From: Fusibacter sp. A1
GTDB lineage: Bacteria > Bacillota > Clostridia > Peptostreptococcales > Acidaminobacteraceae
Reading direction: 5' to 3'
DNA length: 40,397 bases
Assembly: GCF_004125825.1 (NCBI RefSeq)
Contig: NZ_QQWI01000019.1
Location: 1 to 40,397, forward strand
Shown here: piece by piece, positions 33,878 to 40,397 of the stretch
How positions within the stretch are numbered: position 1 is the stretch's first letter
Layout of the letters: each line of letters begins with the position of its first letter
Position numbers and translations under genes: made by a program
The notes under the pieces: generated by a model
Databases searched by the model: none
What the model was told of the DNA's origin: nothing
What the model saw: the letters and a program-made list of their open reading frames with translations, nothing else

Positions 33878-34618
33878 CTAGTTTCTATTCAAGTCACAAG
33901 AAATTATCACTTCTTGCGAAAAAGCTTCAAATCCCATTTTTTTTGCGAGTTGAATCGAAGGCAGGTTGTCATGGTCGACTAGGTAGACCGGCAGTACCTC
34001 ATGCTCCTCGCACCAACTGACGCACTTTTCAACAATAGCTTCAGCGTAACCTCGCCTTCTATACCCAGGGTCTGTAAAAATTGCGATATTGCCTGCGCCG
34101 CAGGTTACATTGCTGACCTTGCCAGATGCAGCGTACTTGCCGTCCCTTTCAATAAAAAACCTTCGTCCTTCGATTATTTCGTCGTGGCTTCTTGCGAGTG
34201 TAGCCGCTTGCTCATCAGCGCTTCTGTGGCTGATTTTGCTTTTCAAGTACACCATGCTCATTTGAACCGCTTCGTTGTTCTCCGAAGGTACTATCGTTTT
34301 CGACCTTCCCATCCTTATCAGTTTTCTGACGCGGTAATGCTTCAGATGACAAGCCACAAATTCCTCAAGCATAGCTTGCGCCGCTTCTAGATCATCTATT
34401 TTGCGACCTTCACATGCCTCACAAAAAAGATCAAGTAATTCAGGCGCCACCGAAAAAACCACTTTGCCCCTTATCACCGTACAGATGATACTGTATAAGT
34501 AGAACTTGTTCAGCGGCTCTCTTCTGTACTCGCTACTGTAAATCAGTTGCAGCGTATCGCACTCATCGCTTTCCGCACCTAAAAACGCACGGTAATGGTC
34601 CATATACCCTTTAGTCAT
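33878..34618 (-). CDS. GNAT-family acetyltransferase with extra N-terminal domain
   Basis: About 246 residues from the ATG at 34618 (GAGGGG SD); a TTG at 34657 is also in frame but lacks an SD. The last ~100 residues are a GNAT domain (GNIAIFTDPGYRRRGYAEAIVEKCVSW, then HDNLPSIQLAKKMGFEAF). The N-terminal ~130 residues are mixed helix and strand without a recognised fold, the pattern of FR47-like acetyltransferases. It lies between a protein of unknown function and another GNAT in one operon. Confidence 0.78.
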   Translation of the reverse strand: MTKGYMDHYRAFLGAESDECDTLQLIYSSEYRREPLNKFYLYSIICTVIRGKVVFSVAPELLDLFCEACEGRKIDDLEAAQAMLEEFVACHLKHYRVRKLIRMGRSKTIVPSENNEAVQMSMVYLKSKISHRSADEQAATLARSHDEIIEGRRFFIERDGKYAASGKVSNVTCGAGNIAIFTDPGYRRRGYAEAIVEKCVSWCEEHEVLPVYLVDHDNLPSIQLAKKMGFEAFSQEVIISCDLNRN

Positions 34619-34657
34619 TTCGCCCCTCTTAAACCGCCTTCTATCACCAATCACCAA

Positions 34658-35734
34658 TCATCCTTCAACATGCACATATTTGACCACTACTGAAAAATCG
34701 CTGTCTTTGGAGTAAACGACGACAGGACCTTTTATGATCCTCATTTCATTTCCATCATAAAGTCCCACGTACGAACGGTGAAGGGTTTTGTTTACAAACC
34801 TTGTCATATTGAGCGGATCGTAGGCCCTGATCTGAAAATGTCCCTTGACTACCGCTGCATCAAAATGTGTTTCCACATCGTAGATCTCGCTCTGAATGCT
34901 TTCGAAATGCTTTTTCAGAATACGTTTTGAATCCCCTTTTAAGTAGATCGGACTCATCGGCGCTTTGATCTGCTCGGGTTGAAGTTTATCAAACACCACA
35001 TCGAAGATGTAGTTCTCGCTCGATCCGATCTTATTTCTAAATTCGATTCCAAGCTCGTCACAGATCTCACACAGGAGCGCACCTGAATAACAGGCACTAC
35101 GCCTTGTATCGATCAGTTTTTCATCATGCGAATCCAACCACTTCAAAGTGGCTGCAATCCTCTTTTGATACTTTTGGGGGCTTAATGTTTTCAAAACCTT
35201 AAGCGACACATATTCAACACTGCCTTCGATACTCTGAACTGATTTCTCATAGTTGAGCATTTCGCCTATGAGTCTTTTCCGATTGCTTTTGGAGTACATG
35301 TACATCACAAGCAGTTCTCTTTTTATCGAGTGTTCTTTATGACGATATGCGGCTGTTAAAAAGCAATGTTCCGCATACTTGCTTTCCAGATTGTCAAAAT
35401 CATAAGGATATTCCAAGGCCTTTAGTTCGCAGTAATAACGATCCTCACTGGCTGTCAGCTGATGTGTGGTGAACATCGTGCCGACAATCCGCGCGGTCAA
35501 CACATCGAGATCCACCATGTCTTTTTCTGACACCTTTAAAATCGCGATGAACCTACCTTCAAAAAAAAGTCCGGTATCACCTGCAAAACTTGCGTCCCAA
35601 GGTAGCACCACATCGTTAAGGTAAACCGCATCCTCTGAATACAGTGCAAACTCGTACGGAATAAATCCAGGCCATAGGCCTTCAAAATCAATCCTCTGGA
35701 TTTTCTTTCTTATCTTTTTAATCAACCCGATCAT
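34658..35734 (-). CDS. Unrecognised 358-residue protein
   Basis: I do not recognise this gene. The 358-residue product has no signal or membrane segment and begins with a basic MIGLIKKIRKKIQR stretch. The N-terminal part is rich in aromatic residues (FEGLWPGFIPYEFALYSEDAVYL), with a later AYRHKEHSIKRELLVMYMYSKSNRKRL and a C-terminal strand-rich end (FQIRAYDPLNMTRFVNKTLHRSYVGLYDGN). Codon use looks like that of its neighbours. It is first in a unit with two GNATs (39-nt gap), suggesting a shared role. SD AGAGGTG upstream. Confidence 0.7.
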   Translation of the reverse strand: MIGLIKKIRKKIQRIDFEGLWPGFIPYEFALYSEDAVYLNDVVLPWDASFAGDTGLFFEGRFIAILKVSEKDMVDLDVLTARIVGTMFTTHQLTASEDRYYCELKALEYPYDFDNLESKYAEHCFLTAAYRHKEHSIKRELLVMYMYSKSNRKRLIGEMLNYEKSVQSIEGSVEYVSLKVLKTLSPQKYQKRIAATLKWLDSHDEKLIDTRRSACYSGALLCEICDELGIEFRNKIGSSENYIFDVVFDKLQPEQIKAPMSPIYLKGDSKRILKKHFESIQSEIYDVETHFDAAVVKGHFQIRAYDPLNMTRFVNKTLHRSYVGLYDGNEMRIIKGPVVVYSKDSDFSVVVKYVHVEG

Positions 35735-36007
35735 AGTAGCACCTCTTATAGCCTTCTGATTGCTAATACATATATTGTATCATAACCAATTTACTGTATC
35801 AATTTAACTTACCTGGCCTTCCTTCTTTTCACTTGTCGTATGTTAAATTAAGTATTTCTTTCATAGAATCATCCAAATTCTTATTACCCATATTCTTTAC
35901 CCACACGCAAGATTAGCGTTCCGCCTCCAAACCATTGTCTAACAATTCAGAAAAAAATAACAGAATATTAGCTTTAACACAGATATCGACTTAATTAATT
36001 AGGGACT

Positions 36008-36034
36008 TTGGCATCTTTGCCAATTATATTGGCA
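36008..36034. promoter_or_regulatory. TTGGCA/TGCCAA cluster, candidate operator
   Basis: TTGGCA (36008-36013), four bases, then TGCCAA (36018-36023), and a third TTGGCA at 36029-36034. The first two form a perfect dyad. The cluster lies 60-90 bp upstream of the promoter of the 1155-residue gene, a position typical of activator sites. Confidence 0.5.
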
Positions 36035-36096
36035 TTTTACTCACAAAACGGGGTATGAATGTGCTGTTAAGGGCAAACGTTTACTCGAAATGGCGC

Positions 36097-36125
36097 TTTT
36101 GAGCAATTATAAAAAAGTGTATAAT
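36097..36125 (+). promoter_or_regulatory. Promoter of the 1155-residue gene
   Basis: A perfect TATAAT at 36120-36125 with a weak TTTTGA 17 bp upstream (36097-36102); TTGAGC at 36099 would give a 15-bp spacer. It lies 72 bp before the start codon. Confidence 0.55.
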
Positions 36126-36126
36126 C

Positions 36127-36154
36127 AACACAATGTGTTCAAAAATACATGTAT
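36127..36154. promoter_or_regulatory. Two palindromes at the transcription start of the 1155-residue gene
   Basis: AACAC-AAT-GTGTT (36127-36139) and ATACATGTAT (36145-36154) lie directly after the -10 box, where a repressor would block initiation. Confidence 0.45.
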
Positions 36155-36196
36155 ACAATCTGATTTTATAGAGTTGAACCTAACCGAGGAGGAGTT

Positions 36197-39100
36197 ATGA
36201 ATCTACGAAAGAAACTGGGAATAGACTTTGGAAACATCAATCCACAGACAAGCAGTGAAGATCAAATCAAATACATCAACTTCAAACTTGCGGCACTAGG
36301 ACTACCCGTCTACAGGAGTAAGGACATCAACGATCAGTCGAGTTCCTATTTTATCGATCTATTCGACGATATCATCAAGGACTATCAGGAAAAGACAAGA
36401 CTTGTCGATGTGCACGCTATCGGAATCAATAAGCGGATCAATGCTTTTTTTTGCGCTTACTTTGAAAATGAAAACTTGAAGGTCGTTGACCGCTACTTCA
36501 CGCTCGATCATTACGGTTTGGCTCGTGAGCTGTCTTTACCACCCGATCAGACTACTTTTTCCACCGACTACATAAAAAGCTATCGGATCAAGCAGGGTGT
36601 CTTGCATAACCCAAGAAACGATAGAAGAACGACAAAAGGTTCCTTTCATATCGTAGACGGAGGACTCAACATACCCTTTGATAAGAAAGCAGTTCCTAAA
36701 GAGACGTTTGCAAAGCTCTACACGCAAGCTGTCAATCCACCACAAGAACTGAACATGCTGCCCTTTACATCGGCTCTCGAGGATAAGGCGTACAGCTTCG
36801 TATCGCTACTGGTCAAACCTGTGGTTTCACCCGAGGTTCCAGGAGTGCTCAAAGAAAAGCAAATGGAGGTTCAGTTCATAGCGCCCGGCAGTCTCGTTGC
36901 CAACCTTGATTTTGTCGAATCGGTATTTGGAAACGCAGGTGATCCAAGTCTGCATGTCAACGATGCAGGACTCGATGTCGACGGTTGGTCAGGACACACC
37001 GGTTATATCATTCTTGCGCCACATCTTCCTTCGTTAAGAAAAATCGACTTGGGTCTGCCAAGGTATGAAGATGCCACACCACGTCAGATAAAAGACGGTA
37101 TGTGCTATAAGGATGAAGCAGAACTCTATAATGACGGAGTTCCCTTTAAGATCACTTGCCGTGATGAAAAAGGGGTTGCGATCACACTGATCGGCGACAA
37201 CTATTTCGGCTATTCAAAAAAAGAAATCAAGACGCAGATCGGATTTGCCGCAAACCTGTACGGCAACGTTGAAGAGGAACACGCAGGAGGCACTATCGCC
37301 TATCCCCGCATGAACCTAGGCGAAAACTATAATGCCAAAGAAAACCTAAGTCTTGAAGGTTATACTTTTGAAGAAATCAAAAATGACTATGGCGACCTGA
37401 TGGACCTTCATGAGGACAACTACGGTATCGATAAAGAGAACAGGCAGATCATCTATCTACCGGAAAACGTAGAAATCGATCTTCACAAGACTCAAATCAA
37501 ATGGATCTATGAAGATAAGGTACGAACGCTAAAACTACTTCCAACCTATTTTTACATTCTCCCTAACGGAGATAAGATTCATATGGAAAAACATCCAGCC
37601 GCACCCGCATGGAAGCTGATCGGCACCGAAGCGGAAGGCACCTTCTGCCACAAGCCATGTACTGTATCCGGCGGTGGTAAATCAGAGATTTCAAAATCAC
37701 TGAGCAACTCGATCATCTATGGAACCTATTATGTCCATAACCTAGAGAATGACCTGAATTATGTAGAGCGCATCCTCAATTACGACTATACGGACAGATG
37801 GAAGATGAAAAGGGACAGGGACACCCCGTCACGTCCGATCCTATCGATCGACAGGACGCTTGGTTCTGTAATCAAGCTACTTACTCCGTCAAGCGCCTAT
37901 ACAGACGTGTTCAACGCCTATATCAACGAGATTCCCAACCATGTCAAAGCGCTTGTGTTCATGGTAAAACGCTTCTATCAGGTGGAATGGGCCAATGACT
38001 GGAGAAATCACTTCACAGTCGACCAGATCAACGGCAAGCCCGGAAACGAAATCAACTTCAACGGTCGTAAGATCAGACCGTCCTACTTGAGGGTGGGCTT
38101 TGGTGAAGACAACTCCTGGAGGGTTTTCAAACTGAGAATGGACTTTATGCCTTCTGAGAAAATTCAGATGGAAGACGATATCTCGGCTTCTGTGGTCGTA
38201 CCTTCCAATCAGTTGAAGCATCTGAATCCTGAATACAGCAATTCAAGCTACAAGTTTTCGACCAACTGCGAGTTCCGTTTCTTCCAGCGACCGGACGATG
38301 CGATTCACAAAGGGTACGACAAGCAGGCTGAAAAAGATTTATCTAGCGGCAATCTGTTCGTCACCAACTATGCGCCACTGACAAAGGACGACGTCCAGAC
38401 GATAAAGGACGATGTCATGGGTTATATTTCTTATACTGACGCTGTCAAAAATCATATCACCGAGTTCTTGGAAGGCGACGACGAGTACTGCGTTGTTTCA
38501 TCAGAACCAAGAATCGTGGATGGAGCACCAAGTAAAAACCCTCGCTACCTGGAGACCCGTTCCGATTTCATAACACCGATAAAAACCAGATTGTCCGAAC
38601 TCGGCGCAAGATTCGCACGGAGAGTTCCGCTTTCAGAACCTGTCCTGATGCCTGTAAATGCAATCTTAGCCGGTAGAAGGAACAATCCTCCAGGCGAAGA
38701 GAACGGCAAGAAAATTCTTCCGCTTAGCGTATACAGTCCTATTCATTATCAGGAGCTGCCAGAGTTGTTCATGGACTACATCAGCAGTCTGACAGGCAAA
38801 TCGCCTTCGACGACCGGAGCCGGTTCTGAGGGAGCACTGACAAAAGCGCCGTTCAACATGCTTCTTCCGATCTATGATCTGAACAACGCTTTGTTATCGT
38901 ATATTCTTGGGGACTACGCAGGCTATACCACACCTGCAGGTCATATCGGTCCAAAGGTCCGTGTGGATCACGACATCTCCATGCTGGTTCCGGAAATTTG
39001 GGCTAGGCTCACAGAAGTCGAACGAAACCCTGAGCTGTTGATTGAAAATGGAGCGCTTGAAAAAATCGAAGACTTTGTCTACGAAGGCGAGCTTATCCCG

Positions 39101-39664
39101 GCAAGCAGGCTTGGCTATAGAATTACCGATATTTTCGCCTATAAGTACTTAGGGAAAATATTTGACGAACCGCAGACCATCTTCAGCGAGGAGATCTTGC
39201 GACCAGAAAAGCAAAGCCTAAGCGCCTTTGTCGACGGGGTGCTCAATATAGCCAACGGACACAAAAAAGCCGCAGACGCTTACTTTGAGGATGGAAGTGT
39301 CGAGGCAGCCATTCCACCACTTAAGGCGCTTCTTAGTATCATGGCGACAGGATCGTACGATGGTCATGATGTAACATCGGATGAAGTCAGAAGGCTATTC
39401 AAAAAAGATGTGGTGCTTGACAGCGACTGGTATCAGACTCGCCTGAAGAACAAACAGCAAATTGAGATAGGACTCATCAAGACCAAAATCGCCAATATCG
39501 AAGACTTTATAGCAAACCCTGTAAATCAGACGATTATCAAAAGCTTCGCTTATGATTCAAAACTGACAAGGGCAAAATCCGAGTTGGCCTATTATGAATC
39601 AAAGGATTATTTAGACTCCTTGGTCGGCACGTTAGGTGCAGACGGGATTACACTGAAGTCATAG
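36197..39664 (+). CDS. Large protein, candidate PPi-dependent PEP carboxykinase
   Basis: 1155 residues without signal or membrane segments. From memory it resembles the PPi-type phosphoenolpyruvate carboxykinases of Entamoeba and Propionibacterium, which are also about 1100-1150 residues. Visible motifs are IGDNYFGYSKKEIKTQIGFAA (about 332-352), EEEHAGGTIAYP (359-370) and a P-loop-like CTVSGGGKSEISKS (488-501). These could be the oxaloacetate/PEP and phosphate-binding parts, but I could not align them. Such an enzyme exchanges oxaloacetate and PPi with PEP, CO2 and phosphate. The start has SD GAGGAGGAG. It is monocistronic, with regulated-looking promoter and a strong terminator. If wrong, it is a large soluble protein of unknown function. 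Confidence 0.6.
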   Translation: MNLRKKLGIDFGNINPQTSSEDQIKYINFKLAALGLPVYRSKDINDQSSSYFIDLFDDIIKDYQEKTRLVDVHAIGINKRINAFFCAYFENENLKVVDRYFTLDHYGLARELSLPPDQTTFSTDYIKSYRIKQGVLHNPRNDRRTTKGSFHIVDGGLNIPFDKKAVPKETFAKLYTQAVNPPQELNMLPFTSALEDKAYSFVSLLVKPVVSPEVPGVLKEKQMEVQFIAPGSLVANLDFVESVFGNAGDPSLHVNDAGLDVDGWSGHTGYIILAPHLPSLRKIDLGLPRYEDATPRQIKDGMCYKDEAELYNDGVPFKITCRDEKGVAITLIGDNYFGYSKKEIKTQIGFAANLYGNVEEEHAGGTIAYPRMNLGENYNAKENLSLEGYTFEEIKNDYGDLMDLHEDNYGIDKENRQIIYLPENVEIDLHKTQIKWIYEDKVRTLKLLPTYFYILPNGDKIHMEKHPAAPAWKLIGTEAEGTFCHKPCTVSGGGKSEISKSLSNSIIYGTYYVHNLENDLNYVERILNYDYTDRWKMKRDRDTPSRPILSIDRTLGSVIKLLTPSSAYTDVFNAYINEIPNHVKALVFMVKRFYQVEWANDWRNHFTVDQINGKPGNEINFNGRKIRPSYLRVGFGEDNSWRVFKLRMDFMPSEKIQMEDDISASVVVPSNQLKHLNPEYSNSSYKFSTNCEFRFFQRPDDAIHKGYDKQAEKDLSSGNLFVTNYAPLTKDDVQTIKDDVMGYISYTDAVKNHITEFLEGDDEYCVVSSEPRIVDGAPSKNPRYLETRSDFITPIKTRLSELGARFARRVPLSEPVLMPVNAILAGRRNNPPGEENGKKILPLSVYSPIHYQELPELFMDYISSLTGKSPSTTGAGSEGALTKAPFNMLLPIYDLNNALLSYILGDYAGYTTPAGHIGPKVRVDHDISMLVPEIWARLTEVERNPELLIENGALEKIEDFVYEGELIPASRLGYRITDIFAYKYLGKIFDEPQTIFSEEILRPEKQSLSAFVDGVLNIANGHKKAADAYFEDGSVEAAIPPLKALLSIMATGSYDGHDVTSDEVRRLFKKDVVLDSDWYQTRLKNKQQIEIGLIKTKIANIEDFIANPVNQTIIKSFAYDSKLTRAKSELAYYESKDYLDSLVGTLGADGITLKS

Positions 39665-39673
39665 CATACACAC

Positions 39674-39702
39674 AAAAAGAACGCTGCGGCGTTCTTTTTT
39701 TT
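39674..39702 (+). terminator. rho-independent terminator of the 1155-residue gene
   Basis: AAAAAGAACGC, loop TGCG and GCGTTCTTTTT form an 11-bp stem followed by further T. Confidence 0.92.
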
Positions 39703-39707
39703 GCGTG

Positions 39708-40262
39708 CTATCTGACAGGCATCTGAATTTCTGTCCTGTATTTTTCCGGATTGCCTTTCATGAGCATACCGGGACCCTTATGATAAATCTCCCTGCTAGG
39801 GGCATAGGATGTAAGTCCCTTTTCTATGATATAGTCCTCTATGGCCTTATAGGATTTTGAAAGGGTTTCGTATGGTCCGACATGAACGATGCTGACTACT
39901 TTGCAGCCCTTGAGTGTTCTCGATGTCACCCCACCCTTGTCCACCTTCTTTTTCACTTCGACACATACTTCGACATCGGCGTCTTCTTCTGTATACTCCT
40001 CATCGTAATACAGTGAAAAAGGAGCACCTACAGCATGCATGCCGACCTGCTTGAACAGTTGGCCTAGGTACTGCCCCACCTCTTGGTACTTTCCCTTATA
40101 CCTGATACAGGCGACCTGTAAATCTTCTAGTTCCTTGATCATCACTTCTTGTACTTCACTCATGAACTTAACCTCCTTCAAGTCATCCACTTCGCTTCTG
40201 ATCTGCTTTTGCTTCTCCCTCAACTCACGCACCTTAAATTCCAGTTGCTGTGCTTTTTCCAT
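39708..40262 (-). CDS. GyrI-like effector-binding protein with N-terminal coil, no HTH
   Basis: Up to 184 residues. The last ~150 residues are a GyrI/AraC-effector-type domain (LEDLQVACIRYKGKYQEVGQYLGQLF, then VVSIVHVGPYETLSKSYKAIEDYI and SREIYHKGPGM). The first 33 residues (KAQQLEFKVRELREKQKQIR) look like the coiled coil that joins the MerR DNA-binding domain to its effector domain, but no helix-turn-helix is encoded; a TAA lies in frame 8 codons before the ATG at 40262. That ATG has no SD, whereas an ATG at 40163 has a perfect AAGGAGG eight nt upstream, so translation may start there (151 residues). It could be a remnant or a stand-alone ligand binder. Confidence 0.72.
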   Translation of the reverse strand: MEKAQQLEFKVRELREKQKQIRSEVDDLKEVKFMSEVQEVMIKELEDLQVACIRYKGKYQEVGQYLGQLFKQVGMHAVGAPFSLYYDEEYTEEDADVEVCVEVKKKVDKGGVTSRTLKGCKVVSIVHVGPYETLSKSYKAIEDYIIEKGLTSYAPSREIYHKGPGMLMKGNPEKYRTEIQMPVR

Positions 40263-40397
40263 TAAATATGCACTGGCGTTGCATTAACACACTTGAGCTT
40301 GTTCTTGATATAGATAAAAAACCTATTATTGTATAATTTTTACTCAACCTTCCGCTGATGATTGAAAAAAGAACAACCTCAACAAGAAGGTCTCATT
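40263..40397. other. Right-edge intergenic sequence
   Basis: A+T-rich, no ORF or clear promoter; any gene continuing to the right is outside the window. Confidence 0.4.

Larger units (their letters stand above)
35735..36196. other. 462-bp intergenic region, no gene seen
   Basis: Divergent gap between the unrecognised gene and the 1155-residue gene. The left part (35735-36000) is A+T-rich and I see no ORF, RNA gene or clear motif. The right part holds a TTGGCA repeat cluster, a promoter and two small palindromes, listed separately. Confidence 0.6.

Noticed and set aside
36008..36040. Sigma54 promoter from the TTGGCA motifs
   Set aside because: The GG to GC distance is 7 rather than 10 bases and no proper -12 element follows.
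37889..38221. Minus-strand ORF inside the 1155-residue gene
   Set aside because: It overlaps a clearly coding frame, has no SD and shows no family features.
1..40397. CRISPR arrays, tRNA, rRNA, insertion-sequence transposases and prophage genes
   Set aside because: None was visible by eye; the only repeats are the short palindromes listed.

Overview
The window looks like a chromosomal segment of an anaerobic-type Bacillota, probably class Clostridia. The signs are strong AGGAGG-type ribosome binding sites on nearly every gene, A+T-rich intergenic DNA with sigma70/SigA-like promoters and U-tailed hairpin terminators, an AbrB-type regulator with a C-terminal zinc-ribbon-like cysteine set, and several Clostridia-like amino-acid enzymes. 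The genus cannot be fixed from the sequence. I see no rRNA, tRNA, CRISPR array, prophage or insertion-sequence transposase. Functions below come from reading motifs; no database search was possible.

Layout. 1-7.9 kb (minus strand): the 5' part of an RlmD/RumA-type 23S rRNA methyltransferase (runs off the left edge), a PocR-GAF sensor with a degenerate histidine-kinase end, D-serine ammonia-lyase, a phosphofructokinase, and a GGDEF plus HD-GYP cyclic-di-GMP protein. 8.1-10.45 kb (plus): a complete polar amino-acid ABC importer with promoter and terminator. 10.45-19.5 kb: a ketopantoate-reductase-like gene; abrB with a large operator-like palindrome; then a minus-strand run of nitrilase-family amidase, sirtuin, polyferredoxin, YgjP-like metallopeptidase, GNAT, a duplicated NTF2-like protein bracketed by palindromic repeats, a DUF2785-like protein and a kinase-fold protein; then a plus-strand GyrI-like gene behind an unusually spaced promoter. 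19.5-23.2 kb (minus): a secreted zinc metallopeptidase, response regulator and sensor kinase, apparently one operon, with 11-bp-phased direct repeats at its promoter.

23.2-29.5 kb is a divergent amino-acid cassette. A MocR-type PLP regulator and an alanine/ornithine-racemase-family enzyme are on the minus strand. An NMT1/SsuA-like ABC importer translationally coupled to a threonine-synthase-like PLP enzyme is on the plus strand. The shared intergenic region carries a consensus promoter and repeated AACC/GGTT half-sites. 29.5-35.7 kb: a GH3 beta-glucosidase, an M24 peptidase, two GNATs and an unrecognised protein. 35.7-40.4 kb: a 462-bp regulatory gap, a 1155-residue protein that I assign tentatively to PPi-dependent PEP carboxykinase, and a GyrI-domain protein.

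The most interesting items are the giant putative PPi-type PEP carboxykinase in the same window as a phosphofructokinase with a mixed ATP/PPi signature; the divergent PLP/ABC cassette; the peptidase-two-component operon with phased repeats; the palindromes flanking the NTF2-like gene; and the PocR-GAF pseudo-kinase.
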